In this document: positions 56,461-64,000 of the stretch, in pieces
Numbering within the stretch: position 1 is the first letter of the stretch
Layout of the letters: each line of letters starts with the position of its first letter
Origin: Bacteroidota bacterium
GTDB taxonomy: Bacteria; Bacteroidota; Ignavibacteria; Kapaibacteriales; UBA2268
Assembly (NCBI GenBank): GCA_029974985.1
Contig: JARKQC010000360.1
Location: forward strand, 1-64,000
Length of the DNA: 64,000 nt
Direction: 5' to 3'
Translations under genes and position numbers: made by a program
The notes under the pieces: generated by a model
Database searches by the model: none
What the model was told of the DNA's origin: nothing
The model's input: only the letters and a program-made list of their open reading frames with translations

Positions 56461-57556
56461 TTAATTTTCAAGTAATAAAAATGCCTTTAAAAAATCATCT
56501 ATATCGCCATCCATTACAGAGTGTATATCTGTATTTTTTAACTCAGTACGGTGGTCGTTAACCATAGTATATGGTTGAAATACATACGAACGAATTTGAC
56601 TGCCCCATTCAATACGTTTTTTAGAGCCTTCAATACTTGCTTTCGCGGCTTCTTCTTCTTCGCGTCTTAATTGATAAAGTCTGGATTTTAGCATTTTAAT
56701 AGCACGCTCTTTATTTTGTAATTGCGATCTTTCTTCTTGGCAGGCAACAACTATTCCCGTAGGTAAATGTCTTAATCTAACGGCTGTCTCTACTTTATTT
56801 ACGTTTTGTCCACCTTTTCCGCCTGCTCGAAATGTATCCCATTCCAAATCAGCTGGATTTACCTCAATTTGAATATCATCATCAATCTCGGGATAAACAA
56901 AGACAGATGCAAATGATGTATGGCGACGTGCATTACTATCAAAAGGCGAGATTCTTACTAATCTATGCACTCCATTTTCTGCTTTTAGATAACCATAAGC
57001 GTATTTACCAGCGATTTCTAATGTACAGGATTTAATACCAGCACCGTCTCCATCGAGTTGTTCTAAAAGTGTAACTTTATATGATTTTCTTTCTCCCCAC
57101 CGAATATACATTCTCATCAGCATTTCAGCCCAATCTTGTGCTTCTGTGCCGCCCGCGCCCGCGTTTATACTTAATAGTGCAGTTTTTTCATCTGTTTTAT
57201 CGCCTAACATATTTCGTATTTCGAGGGATTCAACAAGATTTTGAGATTTATTAATTTCGGATATTATGTCATTTTCGAGTGTGTTATCTTCGGTTTCATT
57301 GGCTATTTGCCACATTGTTCGTGCATCTTCGACAGCTGTGTTTACTGTGTTCCATTCAGAAATCCAATCTTTTAAATCGGCAATTTCCTTCATTATTTTT
57401 TTTGCACCGTTTTGTTCATTCCAAAAGTCATCAGTTTCTGATTTTTTCTGTAATTCATCTACTAACTTAGTTTTTCCTTCGATGTCAAAGGAACCTCCAT
57501 AATTTATTCGTTCTTAATTCTAAATCTTTTATTGTATCTTTTAATGGTTCGAACAT
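56461..57556 (-). CDS. prfB: Peptide chain release factor 2, with programmed +1 frameshift
   Basis: RF2 releases finished peptides at UGA and UAA. The gene starts with ATG at 57556 and reads 23 codons to an in-frame TGA at 57487-57485. Translation then shifts +1 and continues to 56461 for a total of 364 residues, matching the family. The shift window is GGAGG, three bases, then CTT-TGA-C, the same design as the E. coli prfB site. The body has the 'GGKGGQNVN' hydrolysis motif (GGQ). The anticodon-like codon-recognition motif should be S-P-F: '[15 protein letters not shown]' has it, as expected for RF2. Calling only the downstream ATG would miss the N-terminus. Confidence 0.95.
57484..57498 (-). 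promoter_or_regulatory. prfB: prfB +1 programmed frameshift signal
   Basis: On the minus strand the internal Shine-Dalgarno GGAGG (57498-57494) is followed by TTC, the slippery CTT (57490-57488), TGA (57487-57485) and C (57484). The ribosome slips one base forward from CTT when RF2 is scarce, which forms a negative feedback loop on RF2 level. Confidence 0.93.
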
Positions 57557-57655
57557 TGTATAATCTCGATAATAATTAATAATTTATATTAAAAAATAAT
57601 ATTTATTTTAAACTTTTACGAAATACTTAAAAAATTGTTTCAATCACAACTTAAT

Positions 57656-57695
57656 AAAAAAAGCGACTTTTACCTTAAAGATAGAAGTCGCTTTT
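57656..57695 (-). terminator. Intrinsic terminator of the Fn3-repeat cargo gene
   Basis: The 11-bp stem AAAAGCGACTT (57659-57669) with AAGTCGCTTTT (57685-57695) is followed on the minus strand by more T residues, seven in all with those of the arm. It lies 17 nt after the stop of the Fn3-repeat gene and isolates it from prfB. Confidence 0.9.
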
Positions 57696-57712
57696 ATAGA
57701 TAATAAAAAAGT

Positions 57713-60352
57713 TTATTCTACTATAATTTTTCCATTTATAGTACCGCTTTTAGATTCTAAATAATAGAAATAAAATCCAGTAATCAAATTATGAACATCA
57801 AAACTAAATGTATTTTCACCTTGATTTATTTCAATATTATTTGATTGAAATACTATATTTCCATTAATGTCTGCTATTTTAAATATAGATTTTGAATTTT
57901 GTAAAGCATTAATAGTTAAATTCAATGTATTGGTTACTGGATTTGGGCTTACAAAATGATTACTAATATTAATATCATTATCTCTAACTGAAGAATTTAG
58001 TGGTGTGCTAAATTCTCTAACTTGCGACCACTCTCCATTTCCAGCTTCATTCCAAGCAACGACTCTCCAGAAATAAGTTTTTCCATATTTAAAATCAATT
58101 ACTGTGCGTTGTGTATCTGGTATAGTTTTGTATTCTGTAAATAATTTATCAGTTGCAAATGTATTATCTTCGCTTATTTGCAAGTGATATAATAATGCTC
58201 TTTCGACTTTATTCCAACTAAAATTAATAATTAAAGGTGTATTTTTTGCTTTATCTTGCGGTAATACTAAAATAGTTGGGTCTTCTGGCTTAATATCTTC
58301 GGTACGGAAAATATAAGTTTCTGAATCTGTTCCTTCGCTATTGACATCTACTGTTTTAACTTTCCACCAATAATACGTATATCTTTCGAGACCAGCTAAT
58401 TCAATTGTAGTATCTGGGGTTGCTTGATTTAAAAATATATTTTCAAAATCTCTATCAGTTGATATTGTAACAATATATGAGACCGCTCTATCTACTTGAC
58501 TCCAAATAAGTGTTGGATTGTGAGATATTTTAACCTCTGAATTTGGTGGATAAATCAATGTAGTGGCTTTGGGTGGCAATATATCGGTTGTAAATGAAAA
58601 TATATCAGACCAAACGCTAACACCATCATTATTTACTGCACGAACTCTCCAATAATATTTTGTATTTTCTGCATATTGAAATCCAGGATTTGTCCAAGTT
58701 GTGGATTTCAAATTCCTTTCATAAATAAGTTTTTTATTAATTAAGCTATCTAGCGATATTTCAATTTCGTAATTTTCTGCTTCTTCTACTTCTGACCATT
58801 GATAGATTGGAAGAAGTGATACGCGTGTAGCTTTATCTTCGGGACTAATTAATTGCGGTGCTGGTATCAGTGTTTTGAAGGTATTGATGCCGCTCCAATC
58901 ACTATAACAAACACCAAATTTTGCTCTTACTTTCCAATAATAAACTTTATTATCATTCGGAACAACAAAATGGAAATAGTTAGTATCTAAGCCAGCTGTA
59001 TCGAGTAATATTGTGCTTAGTTCAGAATCAGCATATAATTTTAAATCATACTCAACACCTTCACCATAATTTTCCCAATTAAAATCTATTTGTTTACGCA
59101 ATCCTATCGAGCCATTTATGGGTTGAATTATTGATGGCGCTTTTTGAGTAGTTATAAATACTCTTGTTTCTGACCATAATCCATTATTGTGAGAATCTTC
59201 TGCTCTTACTCTCCAATAATGTGTAGTTATTGGTTTCTTTAAATCAATATGAATTTGTCTATCGTTAATATTTGCAGAATCAATAATCAATTTTGTAAAT
59301 GTAATAGTGTCTGAAACTTGTAACCTATATTTTACAGCATTCGGTACAATAGACCAACGGAATAAAGTTTGGTTCATAGTTATGCAAGTTTCATTAGCAA
59401 GTGGTGTTGCTAATTCGGGTTTAGCATAAGGCGACTTAAATTTTAAAATAGGCGACCAATAGCTAACACAAGACTCGCTAATTACACGAACTCTCCAATA
59501 ATATGTAGAATCAAATTTTGTATCGAGTATAAAAGAAGTTGTAGTATCGCTAAAATTCTGTAAATTTAAAATTATATCATCAAAATTTGAGGTCTTTGAT
59601 AATTGAAAATCATATTTATCATTTGAATTTGCTCTTTTCCAAATAAAATTAATTTTAAAAGGTTCGGACACGAATAAATCACCACCAAACGCATTATTCG
59701 TTGGATATAATAATGTTGGTGGAGCTTGTTTTGTAGTTAAACTCCATACTTCTGAAAATTCAGTTTTACATAAAGATTTTATCGAAGCAACTCTCCAATA
59801 ATAAGTTTTGCTATATTTTGGTAATTTTACATTTGCACTTGTATCAGTAAGATTATCTTTATTATAAATTAAAGTATCAAATGTAATACTTTCTGAAACT
59901 TGCAGATGATAGAACTCGGCTTCTACTTTTTTCCATTTAAAAGTAACGAGCGTATCGTTACATACAGAACCATTTACTGGTAAAAGTAAGTCGAGTGGTG
60001 GACGTTTAGTTTTAAAAGTATTCGCCGCCGAAATGCCTAAATTATTGTTTGCAAAAACTGAAACAGCTCTCCAATAATATGTGTTATTCCAACTCGGTAA
60101 TGATATAGTAGTGCTTGTTGTTGTCAAATCTTTTAAGGAAACTAATGGCGACTCAAAAGTTGGCTCGTCGGCAATTTCTATCCTATAACTAACTGCATAA
60201 GGCACTTCGCTCCATTCGAAACGTACATTTTTTTTAACACAATTATCACCATTTTGCGGTGATATTAAAGTAGGAGCTACTTGTGAGAATACTTCTAATA
60301 CTGAATATGTAAGCAATAAAAAAGTAAAAATAAGTAACCTTGAATACTTCAT
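57713..60352 (-). CDS. Eight-repeat fibronectin III-like T9SS cargo protein
   Basis: An 879-residue secreted protein. A signal peptide (about residues 4-23, ending 'VFSQ') is followed by eight Fn3-like repeats of about 100 residues. Each starts with a Pro-rich 'LISPQNG'-type turn, continues '…WSEV…YRIEIA…' and ends with a 'TYYWRV' strand and a Trp/Ser-rich exit. The C-terminal T9SS domain runs from 'HFVSPNPVTNTLNLTI' near 795 to 'SGTINGKIIVE'. It is a non-enzymatic surface or released scaffold. The ATG at 60352 has GGAG nine bases upstream; a GTG at 60367 overlaps that site and is not used. The terminator follows closely. Confidence 0.9.
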   Translation of the reverse strand: MKYSRLLIFTFLLLTYSVLEVFSQVAPTLISPQNGDNCVKKNVRFEWSEVPYAVSYRIEIADEPTFESPLVSLKDLTTTSTTISLPSWNNTYYWRAVSVFANNNLGISAANTFKTKRPPLDLLLPVNGSVCNDTLVTFKWKKVEAEFYHLQVSESITFDTLIYNKDNLTDTSANVKLPKYSKTYYWRVASIKSLCKTEFSEVWSLTTKQAPPTLLYPTNNAFGGDLFVSEPFKINFIWKRANSNDKYDFQLSKTSNFDDIILNLQNFSDTTTSFILDTKFDSTYYWRVRVISESCVSYWSPILKFKSPYAKPELATPLANETCITMNQTLFRWSIVPNAVKYRLQVSDTITFTKLIIDSANINDRQIHIDLKKPITTHYWRVRAEDSHNNGLWSETRVFITTQKAPSIIQPINGSIGLRKQIDFNWENYGEGVEYDLKLYADSELSTILLDTAGLDTNYFHFVVPNDNKVYYWKVRAKFGVCYSDWSGINTFKTLIPAPQLISPEDKATRVSLLPIYQWSEVEEAENYEIEISLDSLINKKLIYERNLKSTTWTNPGFQYAENTKYYWRVRAVNNDGVSVWSDIFSFTTDILPPKATTLIYPPNSEVKISHNPTLIWSQVDRAVSYIVTISTDRDFENIFLNQATPDTTIELAGLERYTYYWWKVKTVDVNSEGTDSETYIFRTEDIKPEDPTILVLPQDKAKNTPLIINFSWNKVERALLYHLQISEDNTFATDKLFTEYKTIPDTQRTVIDFKYGKTYFWRVVAWNEAGNGEWSQVREFSTPLNSSVRDNDINISNHFVSPNPVTNTLNLTINALQNSKSIFKIADINGNIVFQSNNIEINQGENTFSFDVHNLITGFYFYYLESKSGTINGKIIVE

Positions 60353-60522
60353 TTTAAAACTCTCCACTAATATAAATTCTAATTATTTTTCTAATTTTAT
60401 TTTTTATTTAAAAAATTATAATTGTTTGTATCAACAATTACAATATTTGAAAAACGTTTTTTTACTTTATATATTTTTATAATAGATAATTTTAAATATA
60501 TGTACCCGATAATTTAAACCAA

Positions 60523-63500
60523 TTACTTATTGATAATAAATTTTTTAACTTCGTAAAAAGGACCAGATTTTAATATATAAAAATATAATCCAGAATTATA
60601 TTTTTCTAAATTTACAAAATTTTCGTAAGTTCCTTTATCTAAATAGCTATCAACAAGTTTTGAAATTAATATTCCATTACTATTATAAATACTTAATTCA
60701 GTATTTGCAGAAATTGCTATCGAAAAACTTATATTTGCAAAATTTGTAATAATTGGATTTGGATTTATATCATCTAATTTATATTTAGAACTACTAAAAT
60801 TTATTACTTTTAAATCATTTGCACACAATGGATTAATATATACTTTTGATTTGCTATCTTGAATTGTTACACAATTATTATCAATTAATGAAATACTTGT
60901 TTCGATATCTGTATTGTTTTTTATTTCATTAGGAAAATATGTGATAAATGATAGAGTAAATAAATCAGTATCATTGGTAATTTCATTTCCTAATAAAGAT
61001 TTAATATTAAATTTTAATATCCCTTTTTTATAAAAATATTCATCTTTTTTTATTATATATTCACCATTTAGATAATTGCTAATTTGTGCGGAACCTTCGA
61101 TATATTTTAGCATATTTCCATCGTATTTCAACCATACTTCTAAATCTTTTAATCCCATTCCTTTTAAATCATAATTAGTCTTAAAAGTGATTTTTTGATT
61201 GATTGTATCACCAATATCAACGGTATATTGTGCAGGCGAGCCGAATATATTTGTAATATATTGAATAGGCTTTCCGCTAAAAGTAGCATATTTTTTTAGA
61301 TTTTGATTTCGCAAATCGCTTATTATTAATTCTACTTTTTTTTCACTTAAATCTTGGGGACGGTAAATTATATTTATAGGTATCTGTTCTAATGGTGCAA
61401 GTGTAAAACCATTAGAAATTTCTTTATTTAATAATTCAAATTCGGGGATTTCTTTATCAAATAAGATTTTTCCAAATTTTAATTCTTGATTACTATTGTT
61501 TTTTACATATCCTTTAATAATTTGTTCTTTACCAATACAGGATTCGCCATATCCTCCCGTAAAGGAAATTTGTTGCTCTATTCCATAACCAATCAAAGAA
61601 ATCGTAGCTGTATCAATAGCATCGCTAATAATTTCAAATTGTGATGAATTAACTCCTTCTTGCATCGCAACAAATCCAGCATAAAGAGTATAAGTTTTAC
61701 CTGGCGATAATTTAATAGGAAAATTTATTACTTCTTTATCTATTTTAAATCCTTTCGAACCGTAAATTTTCCATAACTCCGAAATTTCTTCTTCATTATA
61801 TAATTTAAAATCATAGATATATAAAGTATCATAATATTCCCAATCATCATAAATAAGATTAGTAATATTAATTTTTCTAATTGATGAAGTATTATAGTCT
61901 TCCACTATCGTTGTATCAAATTCAACAATTTGAGATTTTAATTTTGGTGCAGTTCCAAAACCAGTAAGTTCAGTAATAGTATTATTCGAGTAATCTGTTT
62001 TATATCGAATTGACAAATGATGATTTCCGAGCTGTATAGGGCGGAATTGTACTTTAAAATTATATTTTTCACCTGCTTTTAATTTTAAATTATTAAAAAT
62101 CTGGCGATTAAACTCGAATGCATCGGAATTTTCTTCGTTAAATATTTCGATTCCTTTTATCGAAATATCAGTATTTCCAGTATTTTGTAATGTTATTGAT
62201 TGAGTTTGATTTTCTATTAAATACGGTCCAGAAGGAAAATGTGTCCTAAAAATTCTTTTTCTTCCCCAATTATACGAACTTGCAACTAAACCTGGTTCGA
62301 TGCTTTGAGCATTAATTAAGCAAACATTATCATTTGTACTTGCATCGCTTATAATTACAACAGAATCTTTATATTTCTTCAAGGATTTAGGAGTAAAAAT
62401 TACATCAAATTGGTATTCTGAACCAGTGGGAATTATTAGTGGATTGTTTTCATCAAAATGAGTATCGAAAACAACTTCAAAATCATCATTTGTTGGCTTT
62501 ATATATGAGCTAACTTTTAAATCCGAAACTCCCGAATTATAAATTTTAGAGCTTAATTTTACAGAATTTCCAATAGTCAAATCATCAAAGTACAAATCAC
62601 TAACATCAATAATTGGGCTTCCAACCGTAGCTTCTAAAAATGTAGTAAATCTAAAAATGCAATCATCATTAAATCCAAGCGAATCAGACAATACTCCATT
62701 TGAAATTGGATTAAATTTTACAGAAAAACTAATTTTTTCTCCTTTTGCTAAAATGAAAGGCATTTTGTTATTATTTATGATTTCAAATCCTTGTTTTCCG
62801 TCTTTTAAATTAATTTTACTAATTATTGTACTTGTATCAGAATTATTTGTGATTGTAAAATCTTTTATTAATCCTACATCGTTTAATTTGAACGAGCCAT
62901 AATTTTCATATCTTGAACTAATTATATTTTTCTTTGCTTTATAAATAATTTCTGATTTTGTAAAATTTCCATTTGCATCCCAAAAAATTATAACCGCCTT
63001 TGCATCGGCTTCTGAATTTATTATTTTTAAAGACCATTTTGCATTTGTGCTTATACCCGGAATAATTTTATCAAAATTTCCTTTAACAAAATTATAAGAT
63101 TCTTCATTTAAGAATAACGAGCCAGCGAGATTACTTCTTGAATTATCATTTGGCAAATCTTTAACTATGCCATCAACATTTCCCAAACAATCCATTTTCC
63201 AGCTTACTTCGGGTGATAATGTATCTTGGGTTTCTGCTAAACCAACTTTTAAACCCGCTGAAAAACCATAGCTCCTATCACGATTAAATCCATAAATATA
63301 AGAAGTAAATTTTGAATCAGATTTAATGCTGTATTTGCCAATAGGATCTATTTTAAGGGAAATCATTCCAATATTATTAATAATATCAATAGTTTCATTT
63401 TGCAAAATATTCATTTTATTTATTGAAACATATTGAATATCATCTTTTATGAATTTTCCCATCATTAAATCATCGGGGATTTCTCCATATTCACCTTGCT

Positions 63501-64000
63501 TATAAATTATATTTAAATAATTATTTGAAAAAGCAGAATTACTATTAATTGCTGGCATCGAAAAACTAACTTCGTTCAAATAATTTTCGTAAGGATTTAA
63601 TAATATTTGAAAGGGGTCGCCATCTGGCTCGGGCAAACCGTCTTCCTCGACACCTGTGTTATATAAAGTTACTGAAATTTGTTTGTCTGATGATATTGTG
63701 CCGCATTTTGCTCCTAATAAATCATTAATTCTTAATTCTAAAAAACCTTCTCCAAGAATACCGCCCTTTTGATTTATTACTGCATAATTTTCACCATTTA
63801 ATTTAATATTTGTGTTAGCTTCTTTTGCATAAATTCTTACTATTGGGCTAAATTTTCTTCCATAGATTATTGGAATATGAAATGTATGTCCCCAATATCT
63901 TGTTCCTAATTCCATTTCTGCAATATATGCCGCATATTTATTATTACTTGGAATATTTGCTGAATACGATGCCGAAACTACTGAAATTGGTAAATTTGAT
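60523..64000 (-). CDS. Giant T9SS cargo protein with HYDIN-type repeats (5' end outside window)
   Basis: The frame is open from the window edge, in phase for about 28 residues above the first in-window Met at 63915, to the stop at 60523. It is therefore a partial gene of at least 1158 residues. The N-terminal part in view ('GTRYWGHTFHIPIIYGR', 'VRIYAKEANTNIKLNG') resembles the IgGFc-binding protein N-terminal domain. Several choice-of-anchor-D / HYDIN-like units follow, with the tell-tale 'EKISFSVKFNPISNG' and 'ISIKGIEIFN' strands. A cohesin-like stretch lies near 930-1010 from the Met. The end is a T9SS domain from 'DDINPNPIITNFANISFS' to 'YEVKKFIINK'. Cell-surface adhesion is plausible but unproven. 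Confidence 0.87.
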   Translation of the reverse strand, partial: SNLPISVVSASYSANIPSNNKYAAYIAEMELGTRYWGHTFHIPIIYGRKFSPIVRIYAKEANTNIKLNGENYAVINQKGGILGEGFLELRINDLLGAKCGTISSDKQISVTLYNTGVEEDGLPEPDGDPFQILLNPYENYLNEVSFSMPAINSNSAFSNNYLNIIYKQGEYGEIPDDLMMGKFIKDDIQYVSINKMNILQNETIDIINNIGMISLKIDPIGKYSIKSDSKFTSYIYGFNRDRSYGFSAGLKVGLAETQDTLSPEVSWKMDCLGNVDGIVKDLPNDNSRSNLAGSLFLNEESYNFVKGNFDKIIPGISTNAKWSLKIINSEADAKAVIIFWDANGNFTKSEIIYKAKKNIISSRYENYGSFKLNDVGLIKDFTITNNSDTSTIISKINLKDGKQGFEIINNNKMPFILAKGEKISFSVKFNPISNGVLSDSLGFNDDCIFRFTTFLEATVGSPIIDVSDLYFDDLTIGNSVKLSSKIYNSGVSDLKVSSYIKPTNDDFEVVFDTHFDENNPLIIPTGSEYQFDVIFTPKSLKKYKDSVVIISDASTNDNVCLINAQSIEPGLVASSYNWGRKRIFRTHFPSGPYLIENQTQSITLQNTGNTDISIKGIEIFNEENSDAFEFNRQIFNNLKLKAGEKYNFKVQFRPIQLGNHHLSIRYKTDYSNNTITELTGFGTAPKLKSQIVEFDTTIVEDYNTSSIRKINITNLIYDDWEYYDTLYIYDFKLYNEEEISELWKIYGSKGFKIDKEVINFPIKLSPGKTYTLYAGFVAMQEGVNSSQFEIISDAIDTATISLIGYGIEQQISFTGGYGESCIGKEQIIKGYVKNNSNQELKFGKILFDKEIPEFELLNKEISNGFTLAPLEQIPINIIYRPQDLSEKKVELIISDLRNQNLKKYATFSGKPIQYITNIFGSPAQYTVDIGDTINQKITFKTNYDLKGMGLKDLEVWLKYDGNMLKYIEGSAQISNYLNGEYIIKKDEYFYKKGILKFNIKSLLGNEITNDTDLFTLSFITYFPNEIKNNTDIETSISLIDNNCVTIQDSKSKVYINPLCANDLKVINFSSSKYKLDDINPNPIITNFANISFSIAISANTELSIYNSNGILISKLVDSYLDKGTYENFVNLEKYNSGLYFYILKSGPFYEVKKFIINK

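Noticed and set aside
56461..57556. prfB as a pseudogene or a truncated 310-residue gene
   Set aside because: The in-frame TGA sits in a canonical GGAGG-N3-CTT-TGA-C frameshift window, and the joined frames give a normal-length RF2.

Overview
The window is strongly AT-rich DNA, almost completely coding, with no rRNA, tRNA, CRISPR array or recognisable insertion sequence. The organism is most likely a member of the Bacteroidota / Fibrobacteres-Chlorobi-Bacteroidota group, and probably from its Ignavibacteria or Kapabacteria side. The evidence is: seven proteins that end in a type IX secretion (T9SS) type-A sorting domain; a clade II, Sec-type, lipoprotein-like nitrous oxide reductase operon; Bacteroidota-typical families (DUF3127, DUF4252, DUF971, DUF2723, CrtC/AttH lipocalin, OprO/P porin); and an ECF sigma / anti-sigma style operon. 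The exact phylum is inference.

Layout. 1-2472: tail of a T9SS cargo gene, two intergenic repeats, hutI (imidazolonepropionase), an OB-fold-like DUF3127 gene and a small membrane protein. 2793-4662: a type II restriction-modification pair. 4814-8236: an ECF sigma gene, then tsaE-DUF971-hutU on the minus strand; the R-M pair and the sigma gene lie between hutU and hutI. 8791-10320: sigma factor, membrane anti-sigma candidate and DUF4252 protein, ending in strong terminators. 10544-13176: small membrane protein, CrtC-like lipocalin and porin. 13292-19495: the nos operon in transcription order cytochrome c, nosZ, NosB-like membrane protein, nosL, nosD, nosF, nosY. Two copies of a 13-bp palindrome lie upstream of it. 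19915-27894: FG-GAP propeller T9SS cargo, then a tight three-gene set of Asp-box T9SS cargo, outer-membrane barrel with a SPOR-like tail, and membrane-anchored SpoIIE/PP2C phosphatase.

28014-34304: nusB, a dihydroorotate dehydrogenase-like enzyme, a leucine-rich-repeat protein, a DUF1003 protein and clpC. 34382-41709: TPR histidine kinase, secreted GH51 arabinofuranosidase and an SBBP/HYDIN-type T9SS cargo. 41723-46640: CBS/DUF21 transporter, STAS protein, AhpD-like protein, J-domain protein, SDR and ferritin. 46781-50867: LEA-like lipoprotein, then a gltX / lipoprotein / sigma-54 activator operon. 50992-57556: TMEM260-like membrane glycosyltransferase candidate, SAM methyltransferase, ligA, lipoprotein and prfB. 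57713-64000: a cargo with eight fibronectin III-like repeats and a giant partial cargo.

How the parts work together. The nos genes encode a complete NosZ reduction and maturation set, but electron-entry genes such as nosGH are not in this window. prfB carries a classical autoregulatory +1 frameshift, so it is intact although it looks split. The 21571-27894 genes suggest an uncharacterised cell-envelope signalling or secretion module that runs from the cell surface to a cytoplasmic phosphatase.
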